Positions 12,275 through 24,053 of a DNA stretch of 64,000 nt are shown one piece after another. The notes under the pieces are model-generated. The model ran no database searches. It was not told the DNA's origin and saw nothing but the letters and a program-made list of their open reading frames with translations. The stretch lies in NCBI GenBank assembly GCA_947561395.2, contig OX387182.1, forward strand, positions 5,380,595-5,444,594, written 5' to 3'. Each line of letters begins with the position of its first letter. The stretch's first letter is position 1. A program made the translations under genes and the position numbers. The DNA is from Buxus sempervirens. Taxonomy: Eukaryota > Streptophyta > Magnoliopsida > Buxales > Buxaceae.

Positions 12275-12800
12275 GACTGTGTTTGGAGTCTTGGATTTGG
12301 GGAGAAAAGAAAAGAAAGCTAAAAAGGAAAAGAAAAGAAAAATACTGATTTTCTTTCCTTTTCTGATTTTTGGATGAGATGAAAAATGAGAAGAAAAGAA
12401 AAATATATTTTAGTAAGATGATGGATTGGGGTGGTGGTGTTGGCAGGCAATGGTGGCCTTGGCTAGTGGTGGTGTTGGGAGATGGAGGTGGCGGTGATGG
12501 GTGGTGGTGGCAGGTGATGGTGGGTGATGATGGTGGTGGGTGGTGAGTTGTGGTGATGGTGGATGGTACTAGTGGTGGGGTGGGTGGGTGGGGTGAATAG
12601 TGATAAATGATGGTGAATTTTTTTTTCTTTCAAAATTCCTATCTTTTTGAAGAAAATTTTTTACATTGGAGAGAAAGATGAAGAGAAAATTTGGAAAGAA
12701 AATATCATTTTCCTTCATTTAAACCAAACAAGAGAAAAGAAAATTTTAGCATTTTCTTTTCTTTTCTTTTCTCTCCAAATCCAAGGTTCCAAACACAGTC
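12275..12800. mobile_element. Tourist-like MITE (PIF/Harbinger), 526 bp
   Basis: Terminal inverted repeats of about 40 bases start GACTGTGTTTGGA...CTTGGATTTGG and end as the reverse complement. The flanking TTA at 12272-12274 and 12801-12803 is the 3-base target duplication typical of PIF/Harbinger. The interior (12430-12600) is GGTGGTGGT-rich, and the subterminal regions are GAAAAGAAAA-rich. No transposase is present. Confidence 0.85.
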
Positions 12801-12919
12801 TTAGAGAATTTTTTTAATCACTATCTTCCAAAGTAAGAAAAAGAAAAAAAAAAAAAAGGTTGTTTATCACTTTGAGGAAAAGCTCTTTGTTGTTAATGTT
12901 TGTGGTTCTCTTAATTTAC

Positions 12920-13115
12920 TTATACAGGCCTGGCCCATGGAAACCTCTAATGGACAATCCTAACTATTGACATGACCAGCCAGTTAGGGATACTTAATGT
13001 GCTCATGCCGGCCTACCTTCTTGACGGATCATGCCATGTCTTGCCCGTCAATAAAAACCTAGGCACAGCCCAGTTTGTGGCACAGTTAAGCCTGGGCCTT
13101 GCCGTGCCATATTGG
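12920..13115. repeat. GC-rich dispersed repeat, split by a hAT element
   Basis: This sequence is rich in GGCCTGGCCCA, CATGCC and GGCACAG words and is unlike the AT-rich surroundings. It seems to continue after the hAT-like element at 13892-13925 (GGCTTGGCAC...GGGCCACC). A related GC-rich block lies at about 15440-15570. Family not determined. Confidence 0.4.
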
Positions 13116-13883
13116 TAGGGGTGGTAATTTCTAGCCTTGCCCACCTAGCCCGACCTTCCCGACCCGGTTTTAATCGAGCTTGGACATGATTTTTAGGCCC
13201 ATCGGACTAACCCAGCTGGGATTTTAAGAGCCCGTAATATTTAGGGCCAGGTTTGGGTGAGTTTATTTTAGCGTGAATTGGTCCGGTCCTATTAATATTA
13301 TGTTTACTAAAAAATATAATTTTAGTCTCCCCTTATCATTTCTCCAACAAGACATCTTATTTAAAGTTGATTAGTTTAACATGTTTTACATGTTTTGATG
13401 TATTTGGATTATGGGATTTAATTTTCCTAGGCAATATAGAAACTTTCCAATAGTACATCTATCTTTTGTTTGATTCTGTTACTCTTATTTTTTAAGTTCA
13501 GTTAATATAAGGATTCATCTAGACATGTATTCAAGTCTTAAAAAAACATTTCTTATCAAATATATGTTGAACGTGCATCAAAATTTCTATGCTTCGGAAT
13601 GTTAAATAGAACAATTTGGTAGTGAATATTTGGCCTCACTGTCTTCTTTTGGGATTTAACTAAGCCTCAAAATGTCTTGTTTTTGATTTTATGATAATAA
13701 ATTTAATCATTTGTAAAAAAAAACTTGGCCAAATATGGCTAGGCTTTGACAACTCTACTTTGATTAGGATTAGGCTTGGGAATGATTTCCAAGCTTGAAA
13801 TTAGGGTTGGGTCGGGCTTGGGCAAGTCCTAAAGTACTTATATGTGTTCTTAAGCCCAGCTCGACAAATTGCTGCCACCCATA
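13116..13883. mobile_element. hAT-like non-autonomous element, old
   Basis: The ends are TAGGGGTGGTAATTT and ...GCTGCCACCCATA, which are imperfect inverted repeats. They are flanked by CATATTGG (13108-13115) and CATACCGG (13884-13891), an 8-base duplication with two differences. An 8-base target duplication and TAGGG-type ends are hAT features. The interior is AT-rich and non-coding. Confidence 0.6.
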
Positions 13884-14250
13884 CATACCGGGCTTGGCAC
13901 TTGATGGGCCACCTGCGGGCTTGGGTCCTTTTTAACAAAAAAAATTGAAGAAAATGGAAAAAATAGTAAAAAAAATAATTTTTTTGAAAAAGTATGTTTA
14001 TTATTCACAAAAACGTATTACACATACTGGGATATAATTTGCTCAAACAATTTAAATAAATTAATTATTACAAGTACAAGTGTATAATTTTGCAAATACA
14101 GCAATACTTATATGTAATACACTTGTATAAATAATACTGCATCATTATAGTATGAGCATATTCCAACTAGTTTGTCATCCACTCATCTATATATCATTTG
14201 CAATTTAAAAAAAAACAGAGAGAGTAAAGTTTCTAAACTTTGATTACAAA

Positions 14251-14785
14251 AATTTAACAATATAGAATGTTTCAAAAACAAGCATGAGATCATTAAAACC
14301 AGATGAGATCACCAACGTAATCAACATAACCATAACGATAAAGAAACCGACACGAGAAATCTACAGAGTGATTAACTATACCATGTTGACTGAAGATTGA
14401 GATGAGGAAGATTCAGACAAGGATTGCATCCGGGAAACATTACATTTCACCCCAAAAACATCAAATCAAGATCACGTAGAAGAGCGAATCATATGGATGG
14501 GGAGAGAGAACGGATCTCGAAATGTAGTTAAATCTGTCCCATCCATCTGATTCTCTCTTCTACGCAATCTTGATTTGATGTTTTTGGGGTGAAATGTGAT
14601 ATTTCCCAGATGCAATCCTTGTCTGAATCTTCCTCATCTGAATCTTCAGTCAACATGGTATGTTCATCACTCTGTAGATTTCTCATGTCAGTTTCTTTAT
14701 CGTTATGGTTATGTTGATTATGTTGGTTACATTTTGGTTTTAGTGATCTCATGCTTGCTTTTGAAACGTTCTACATTGTTAATTT
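14251..14785. repeat. Long foldback (inverted repeat), arms ~230-250 bp
   Basis: The left arm (about 14251-14503) and right arm (about 14538-14785) are reverse complements at high identity, with a loop of about 35 bases. The arms pair from the outer AATTTAACAAT to the inner CCATC(C/T). The arm sequence reads as an acidic peptide on the minus strand of the right arm (14752-14528, containing TEDSDEEDSDKDC). It may therefore be an inverted copy of a gene piece. No target duplication was identified. The transcript would form a long hairpin. Confidence 0.88.
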
Positions 14786-16567
14786 TTTTCTAATTGCTTG
14801 TTCTTCTAATAATAAATTTTTTGGTGATACACTGCCTATAGTAAAGTAAGGAATAATGTACGCAAAAATGCACTAGAAAAATTTCCAGGTAACTAGAGGG
14901 GTTACAAACGGTCCCGCTTAAAACTTAGTTTCCTTAGGCAATTATCTCATCTTTTGTGACAGAACTTTCCTAGAGATGTACTTAGTCGCACAGTATGTCA
15001 CCACTGTACTAAGCTTTCAAATAATAAGAAAGGTAGAAGAAGAGACTTATTTATATATATAATATTTATAATGATTTTAAAATTAGAAAATTAAATAGAA
15101 GAATACCTCTTCAGAATGAAGCTTGAATTTTGCAGTTGAAACCTTCAACCTTCAGAGTCCACTTCCCACTTTTGATGTTTGAGCAATTTAAAAAAAAATA
15201 ACTATTACTTGATAACTACAGAGATGAAGAGAGTAAGAGAGATTGTAGAAGAGGTGTGGTTTAGAGTGGGAAGGGTTAGGCTTATTTATAGAAAACCAAA
15301 AGTGGTTTTTTACCACCTCTTCCCTCAGATATAGTAGTTGGAAGGGTGGAAATGGTCATTTATAATCAATTACAAGTATACTCCTATAATATGGTTGTTG
15401 GGGGTAAAATTGTAAAAAAAAAAAGAAAAAAAAACACTTTTTGCTTGCTAGGCGGGCTGGCACGATGTGCCTGCTGTTGGGCGAACCGTGCCTTAACGAG
15501 CCATATGCCCAACCACCTGGGCATGGCACGACCCGCCAGGAGCCACGGGCCGGGCCAGGTCCGATAAGGGTTGATAAGCAACCCTACAGCCAGTACATAC
15601 ATTATTAGTGTGTCGTCTAGCGGGAAGGAGAGGCCGCCATAGCCTTTGAGAGTTCACTGGGGCCAACCCCAACCGAAAAGCCAACCCTTCATTATTGTCA
15701 ACATAAATAAGGACAAGTTGTAGCGAAATTGGGATTCTATGATGCTGATCCTTCTGTTATTGTCCTTTCAAACTTAGAAAATATTAACTCACCAAACCTC
15801 CTTTCATTTGCAGCCCAATTAGGATTTTTTGTTTTTTTTAATTAGAGTCTACATATTGGACGGTCACGGCCCATTCTCCACCCCACATGGCACGTTAAAA
15901 AGGAAAAAAATGTCAAAATATTTTAATGAAGCCGTGGGCATTATTCAGACCATTTGGGCCCCATCTTTCGTTCATGCATTGCGTCATTGTCGTTAAACAA
16001 TACGAAAATTTCCCTCTTGCACAAGAGAGATGAAACCAAACTTTGGTTTCTATCTTTCCCATCCTTCGTGAAAAGTCTTCGTGAAAAGAAGTTATGATAA
16101 ACAACCATTATGTCCCCAGCGATGCGTTTCGCTGGGGGAAATCGTCAATTTGCATCGTTGGTGAAACGGGCGGCGTGCCGAGCGAAACGGATCGAAATAG
16201 GCGAAATGGGCGGCGTGCCGTCGAAATTTCGCTGAAATCCAAAAAAACATAATTTTTTATTTTTTTTGCCCATTAAAAATTTTCTGGCGTTTCGGTGCCC
16301 TGGGCGGCACGCCCAACGGCACCGAAACTTAAAACCTTGCTGTAAGCTGATAGGTGAAGGCACAACTAGGTATAATATATAAGAGGGCCAAATATGATGT
16401 TTTAGTACTTTCCCGCACGTGCAACTTCGCATAGGAACATACCCAGGAGGACAAACACAAAATTTAAACATCTTGTATACAAATAAATGCAAAGGCAAAT
16501 ATGATCTTTTCCAATATAAATATTTTTTAGGAGACTTTAATAAAACAATTGAGGCTTATGAGAACAG
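14786..16567. other. Gene-free spacer with repeat fragments
   Basis: No gene is supported. A GC-rich block at about 15440-15570 (GGGCATGGCACGACCCGCC-type words) resembles the dispersed repeat at 12920. At 16110-16340 there are GGCGGCGTGCCG and GGGCGGCACGCCC words in opposite orientation around an AT-rich centre, suggesting a decayed foldback or MULE-like relic. Neither can be classified by eye. Confidence 0.4.
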
Positions 16568-16869
16568 TTAGAGGGGCAACTCAGTTTAGTTTTGGTCTGG
16601 GTTGACATCAATTCAAGACCAAACCAAGGTTTGTGACTATTAACTCAAAAACCGAATCAAATCAAAATGAAAACCAATCAATCCAATTCGAAAACCAAAC
16701 CAAACATATATATGTTTGGTTAGTTCCAGTTTGATTCAAGTTTAATGAAACGTATTTTCAAGTTAGGTTTCGGTTCAAAGATTAGTTTTGGTTAAAATAT
16801 CATCCAAACCAAACCAAACTAATTCGATTTACAAATTTTAAAACCAAAATGGAACCAAGTTGCATCCTT
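16568..16869. repeat. Degenerate hAT-like AACCAAACC repeat
   Basis: The segment opens with AGAGGGGCAACTCAG and closes with CCAAGTTGCATCC. Its interior is dense in AACCAAACC/GGTTTGGTT words, the same style as the better preserved hAT-like element at 35315-36073. No clean target duplication is visible, so it is an old copy. Confidence 0.5.
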
Positions 16870-17260
16870 GCAACAATACAAGCTAATTTCACATCAGAGT
16901 TTCATATAATGTCATGGTTTGTTCAACTCCTTTTCTCAAAAGTAATAAAGTAACAATGGGGAGGAATAAATGGAGAGGCTTAATTTAGATTAAAAGTGCA
17001 TAATCTACCAGTCCTAAGCAACATAAAGGGGGAGGGAGATATTGAAACCAAACTTAGGTTTAGCAGAGAAACTTTCCCAAAATTTCATTGGCATTAATGT
17101 AGTTAAGCTGTTTTTTTTAAATTACTCATTTCTAGGTCAAAATGGGTCGACAACAGGATTGCAGCCGCTGGTATCTTTGTCTTTCACGTCGTCGGCTGCA
17201 AATGGACGCCATAAGACACCAAAAAGCCATCTGTCTAACACCCTGACCCTCTCGTTTCTC

Positions 17261-17268
17261 TATAAAAG
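17261..17268 (+). promoter_or_regulatory. TATA box of the ferredoxin gene
   Basis: TATAAAAG lies about 30 bases ahead of the leader that starts near 17290-17300 and about 110 bases ahead of the leader-intron donor at 17378. Confidence 0.6.
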
Positions 17269-18148
17269 GCAAATTAGGGCAACGTCGCTCTTAGCTCTCA
17301 GTCCTTGTAGAGCGGAGAGATCGAAAGAAGAAATCTCTCTTTAATAAGTGTGTACGTTTCTGATCGTCTGACGCTCGGTAAGATCTTTTCTCTTGTTGAG
17401 AATGTTTGCTATGAATCTATGCTTTCTTTTTGGATCTGTTTAAGGCTTTGATCTGTTTAAGGTTTCTGTTTCTATTTGGATCATCTCTTTTTTCGTTTTG
17501 CTGATTCCCAAGCTCGGCCGTTATTATTGCTATTTTTTTTCTAATATCGAATCTGTTCATATGTTGTGTTAGTTTGTATAGTTGATGATTTGGGATTATT
17601 GTTTTGATTATTTTCGGTTTAGTTAATCGAAATGGTTTAGCCCTTCAGTGTCTGTATAACTATAGGGTTAGGGCTGTGTTCTGCTTCGCCACGAAAACGC
17701 TCTCCTAAGCAATATAACGATAGAATATAAAAGAATGAGAATTTTCATTGTCTCCGTCTACTGCCACCTTCACCATCTAGACCACTGAATTGCTATTGTA
17801 GATTAAAAGCTTTAATTTCTTAGGGGTGAGTAAATTTTCTATCACTGTGTTGTAGACATTAGTGGACTTTGTATTTTAGAATCTTTCTTTGCGACTTGGC
17901 GTTATATTGTTCTACCCCCCAAAGAGAAAATTGGTGTTATATAGTTGTTAAACCGTGCAACAGGACCACTTCTTGTACAAAAGAAGTGACCTGAAGTTTT
18001 TCACACTCAATGGTGACCTCTTCATGGCAGGAATTATGCGAAAGTAATTAATGTAAGCTCCTGGTAAAGAATTCTTCTTATTTTCTTTTTTAAAGTGAAT
18101 TTGTCTTCCTCACTTTTGTTCATTGGGTTATGGGAAGCTCAATACTTA

Positions 18149-18645
18149 GGCCTCATTTGCATTCATTCTGGATTGGGGATTCCTAAAATGTGTTTTCACA
18201 AGTGGAAGAAAGGTTAGGCTTGATGTTTGGTGAAGGACGATTGATTCTTTTTTTTTTTTTAATCAGTAATGATGCATGTGTTAGAGCACAATAAAGGACT
18301 ATTGATTCTTGTAAAGCTTATAATTATTACAAGTTCACCATTGTTTTCTATCGTTGTGTAGAAAAGGAAGGTTTTCTTTTGTCAATTTAAAAGAAGTTTT
18401 CATAAATGACAAATTTGTCTTTGTCGTGTCAAGGAGTCTTTAAAACAACTTAAAGGAGCATTTTTTTTTTCAAAACTCATTTTGAAATTCCAAAAAACAA
18501 AAATGGGTGTTGGGCCGATTCCTCTTTGTAGTGTATTTTTAAAACTCATTCCCTAAATGGAACCAAGCACCCGTTTAACCCCTCAAACTCATTCTAACCC
18601 CTGGAAGCTGTGGAATGAGTTCCCAAAATAATGCCAAACGATGCC
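18149..18645. mobile_element. MITE-like element in ferredoxin leader intron
   Basis: The ends GGCCTCATTTGCATTCATTCTGG and CCAAAATAATGCCAAACGATGCC are imperfect inverted repeats, a GGC(C)TCGTTTGG-type terminus common in plant MITEs. The target duplication is unclear, so the superfamily is open. Confidence 0.45.
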
Positions 18646-19994
18646 ATATTATGACTACAAGATCATTCAAGAAAATGGCCTAGTTCATGGCTTGAACTTT
18701 TTTGCTTTAGTATTGTCTCCATGCTGTCTACTACATGAGATGCAACTCACAGGGCACTGAAATGTCAACCACTCTGAGGAATTGGTTGCTGATCAGTGGC
18801 TAGTTTTGTTATGTTCTTCTGGCAAATGATATGATATAATTGTTTAGACTGAATATCGGGAAACATATACAATTGGATCATGTATTTTTTATGTTAGATA
18901 TCTTATTTGGTTGCAAAAATATAGTTTCTAGTTCAAGAGCATTTTTCATTAGAAGAGTGCATCTCTTAAACCTTGATATAAATGTAGAGCAATATAGAGC
19001 ATCTTCCCTAATAAATAGATTAAAGGAAAAGGCAAGAAGAAACAGTATTATGAAAATCCGCATCTGGGAGCATTGAGTTTAATTGTAAATAGATTTTAAT
19101 TTGCTTTTGATGTGCTGAACTTCATTTAGATTTTCCAGAATTTCAGTTGTATTGGTGCAGAGTTACTCATAAGTAACTTTAGTAAAATTCTCAATGATAT
19201 TATTGTAAGTACCTGAAAATGAGGTGGTGTTTTAGCCTAATCTCTGGAATTAGCCTATTTTATTAGTGATGTTGGACCCATGAAAGTCAAGTTTATGAAC
19301 TTTTTTCCAATCCTGGAGAATTTGGATATGTGTATATTTTGTTTGCATACTTGTCATTTTTATGTTATATGCAATTTCTGCTTAGCATTTGTATCACACT
19401 AGAACCAAATCCTATGTATTTAGTTTGATCCAGTATTTTCACGCTGTATTTGGTCCAATCAGGTATGATAGGAAAATGGTTTCATACTTTCATTCAATGG
19501 GAGCTTAGACTATCTGGTCAGAAACTGTTATTCTTAGTAAGGATTTGGGCAACTGTGGAATGTAGAAGTCTTTTCGATTGTGGAAACAGAACTCATGAAC
19601 TTAACTAGTTGGTTAAGATATGTTGTTGTTTTTTGACTGTTGAAACTTGTTTCATTAATGTTCATCAGGTTCTGCATTAGGTTTGGTTGATGTTTTTCCA
19701 ATTTTGATTGCTCAACTAGGAAGTCACTTACAGCTAAGGCATGCCTTGTGAAACATTGCCGTCCTGTTTTACTTAGCCACAGGCCTAGATTTTGATTGGG
19801 TTATATTATTCTGATTGTTGTATCATCAATACGAGATGGTTGAAACTTGAAAAACGGAGCCTCGAGTGAAGGGCAGACTGTCATATGCTTGCCTCTTCTC
19901 ATAAAGCTCCGAAGATTAACTGCCTTGTCTGTCAGAGTGAAATGCGTTCCATCATTCCATTTTGGTATGGAATAACATGGCATATATTACAATT

Positions 19995-20932
<938 letters not shown>

Positions 20933-21204
20933 GTTATGCGTTGGTTAGATATGTATGAGGAAGAATGAGTAGGTTGGGATTCCAGTTTTTGCTATAGAGG
21001 TTGTCGGGGTCTTGGTTCATTAGTTTTCATGTCATGTTTTATTGCATTCCGTTGCTTTGCTGCTTGTGATATTTGCATTGAAGATTTAACATTTGATTAG
21101 CACAAGATGTTTATGCTCCTTAAATCCTTGCATGTTGGTTCAGTATTTGTGTGGTATGGGGATGTGGGGAGTACTTAAATCATTGCAGAGTAGCGTAGAG
21201 AAAA

Positions 21205-21345
21205 AGATATCCTAAGCATGAAAGGCTTGTTCTCTCCAAAGTTCAAATGAGCAAGAAGGTTGTTCTTAAGCATGAAAGGTTGTTCATGAAAGGTTGTTTC
21301 TCCAAAGTTCAAAGATATCCTAAGCATGAAAGGTTGTTTCATTAC
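21205..21345. repeat. Short direct repeats (AAGCATGAAAGG)
   Basis: The word (A)TCCTAAGCATGAAAGG(C)TTGTT recurs near 21210, 21265 and 21310, with TCTCCAAAGTTCAAA between copies. These look like local slippage duplications downstream of the ferredoxin gene. Confidence 0.6.
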
Positions 21346-21631
21346 CAAAAAAAAAGCAAGAAGGTTGTTCTCTTGGGACTGTGGCCACCGCTAAATGTGC
21401 ACCTTTCTTAAAAAAACCCTTACAAATCAATCTTAAGATTGTTTCATGAAAGTGTATAATAGTCATAACACCTTAGTTCTTTTAAAACCGAACTTAGTGA
21501 TTTTACAACCATTCCCTCTACATACGTGTAGTATTGCATGTGCAATTTGCTAGTTTATATAATGCGAGACACTCCCTTAGGAATCGTGCCAACAGGATTT
21601 GCAACTTCCCCAAAAAGTTCCTACACATCAT

Positions 21632-21715
21632 ATTAAGATTCATTAAAAAAAGGGGTATAATATTCATAATTGCATTAAGATTCATTAAAAAAAGGGGTAT
21701 AATATTCATAATTGC
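21632..21715. repeat. Perfect 42 bp tandem duplication
   Basis: ATTAAGATTCATTAAAAAAA plus the following 22 bases occurs twice head to tail (21632-21673 and 21674-21715) without a difference, so the duplication is recent. Confidence 0.9.
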
Positions 21716-22051
21716 CTGAATTTTTTTAGAACTACATCGGTTGCAAAATGGCTCTCTTTAACCCCTTTCTATATAAGTGCAATAATTCAATCTAACTTTT
21801 GCGTTAGATCTATATACATGCAATAATGCGATCTAAATCATAAGAGATTGTGAGATTGTTTGATAGCTCACTTATGTAAGTTAAGAGGTTTCCATCTTCA
21901 CTAAATCAAAATCACAGAAGAGTGTGAGAGTGCTCGCTTGTGTAGGTGAGGAGGTTTCGTTTGCAAACGTTTGCATGAACATTGGCTACAAGCTTCCATA
22001 ACAATTGTATCCAAAAAAAGTTCACAGCAATTATATCAACAAAAAAAGAAG

Positions 22052-22467
22052 AAGGGCAAATTACACTTACCTCCCTTGAGGTATGACATAATTACACTTA
22101 CCTCCCTTGGGGTTTCTGATATAACACTGTCACCCTTTGACGTTTATGTGTGGGTCGCACTAACATCCCCTCACTACACTTTCCGTCAAAAAAATAAAGG
22201 CAGATCATTAAAAAATAAATAACTTTTGAATGTATGACTAAAAATTAATTTTCCAAAAATGTATGACTAAATTAATTTTTAGTCATACATTCAAAAGTTA
22301 TTTATTTTTTAATGATCTGCTGTTATTTTTTGATGGAAAGTGTAGTGAGGGGGTGTTAGTGTGACCCACACATAAACGTCAAGGGGTAATAGTGTTATAT
22401 CAGAAACCCCAAGGGAGGTAAGTGTAATTATGTCATACCTTCAGGGAGGTAAGTGTAATTTACCCTT
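22052..22467. mobile_element. Foldback MITE, Mutator-type style, 416 bp
   Basis: The arms are about 200 bases each (22052-22249 and 22267-22467), near-perfect inverted repeats that start AAGGGCAAATTACACTTACC. The spacer is under 20 bases. The CTTACCTCCCTTGAGG subterminal style is that of non-autonomous Mutator-like elements in plants and resembles the Pack-MULE arms at 58.2 kb. A clear 9-base target duplication is not readable because both flanks are A-rich. Confidence 0.75.
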
Positions 22468-22798
22468 AAAAAAATTCACAGGAAGAGTGTGAGAGTGCTC
22501 GATAGCTAGCCTAAGTTGTTGCTGTATGTAAGTCAAGAGGTTCCTTTGAAGACATTGGCATGAATATTGGCTACATGCTCTCATAACAATAGTACCCCAA
22601 AAAAAAAGTATTTTTTCAGTACTTAAAAAGGGGGAAAAAAGAAGAAGAAGAGAGAGTAATGTGTTGAAAAGGAAGGGAAAAAGGTAAGATTGAACATAAA
22701 TTGTAAGAAAGTAGTTATCCTGAAACTATTAGTATTTCTCATTCTCAAAATTATCTCAATCTATGCAGTGTTCTAAATTTCGGATCACATGGTCAGAA

Positions 22799-23190
22799 TA
22801 GGGCTCTAAATGGGTCGGATTCGAACAGGATCCATCCAAGATCTGAATTTGAATCCGATTAAGTTATAAGATATTCGAATCCGATTAAATATCCGATGGA
22901 TCCTTCATATTTGTTATTGAATTCGAATCCAAATATTGTTATAAAATCCAATTAAATTAGCTTTTCTTACAACTTACTATTTTCATATATATATGTTAGC
23001 TAATTTACTTATATAATATGTTAGATTATTTACTTAAATATCCTTATAAAATTCTAAAAATTTCAATCATATCTTAAATCTAATCGGATTCGGATTTTTG
23101 TGGGACAAATATACTAAAATCCGAATCCGATTATTAAACCGACTTAATCTTTAGATCCGTATTCGATCCGCTGGACATTTATTAGAATAA
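22799..23190. repeat. Diverged hAT-like repeat (TCGGATCCGAATCC type)
   Basis: It starts TAGGGCTCTAAATGGGTCGG and is dense in ATCCGATT/AATCGGAT words. This makes it a distant relative of the four hAT MITEs at 30-33 kb. The right terminus (…CCCTA) is not found, so it is decayed or cut short. Confidence 0.5.
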
Positions 23191-23893
23191 AGATCTGATT
23201 AAATTGCATAAATTTAATCAAAAACCGTGAACCGGTGAAGGTAGCTCGCTAAGAAAAATCTCATTATTCTCTAATCAAAAAATCATTCTGGGACCCCACA
23301 CCTTTTAGGTCGGTCGAGGAAAAAGGTCCCGTTTCTCTTGATGATCAAAAGTGAGATCGAGACAAAAAGTGAAAGAAGAAAAAAAATCCTTTTTTATTCT
23401 GAAGTTGCTGTCGCTGACACGTGTAGCTGACGTATATCTACGTGGCTCGTACATATTTTTCATTTATGCTGCCAACCCTTTTTGACGGTTAAGAGTCTTA
23501 ACACCCCGTTGTCCCTAAGTTAGGCACGGCGGCCATTAGCTGCCCACAAGGCCACAACACTTACTCGCATTCACACCTGCAAAAAAGAGTCCCATAATTG
23601 TCCAGGTGGCAAAACCGAACGGGTCATCTTCCACGTGGTAAAACTGTCAACGAGAGCCGTTATTTTCTGATGGCTGGTGAACCGTGAATCCCAAATCCAA
23701 CTAGTACTCCGCAAAATGACTCATGTTACCCCTGCACAAGCTTTGCCTTTGATGTTTTTTATTCTGGAAATCGAGTAGAAGCCGGAGGTTATTTACGTAA
23801 CGTAAAATATAAACATTTAACCGACACGTGCTCCTTATAAAACCTGAACCTGAACCGACTCGTTTTCGCTTCACAAGGATGACGAGATCGTTC

Positions 23894-23901
23894 TATAAAT
23901 A
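23894..23901 (+). promoter_or_regulatory. TATA box of the GH17 gene
   Basis: TATAAATA lies about 160 bases before the start codon. Upstream are ACACGTG (23823) and CACGTG/TACGTGG (23418-23445) ACGT-core elements of the G-box/ABRE type. Their function here is inferred only. Confidence 0.5.
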
Positions 23902-23991
23902 GCGGTTATGTATTGAAGACGTATCAGACTCTCAGTTTCGATTTTCCACCAAAAAAAAAAAAGACTCTCAGTTTCGATCCCTCGTAGCTCA

Positions 23992-24027
23992 GAGAGAAAG
24001 AGAGAAAGAGAAAGAGAGAGAGAGAGT
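23992..24027. repeat. (GA)n microsatellite in the GH17 leader
   Basis: Interrupted GAGAGAAAGAGA repeats lie in the 5' UTR just ahead of the start codon at 24054. GA/CT tracts are frequent in plant leaders. Confidence 0.8.
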
Positions 24028-24053
24028 GAGAGGAAAGGAGTTTGCAATTCGAG

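Noticed and set aside
15346-15684. Overlapping frames in a GC-rich block
   Set aside because: They follow the dispersed GC-rich repeat on both strands and have no domain.
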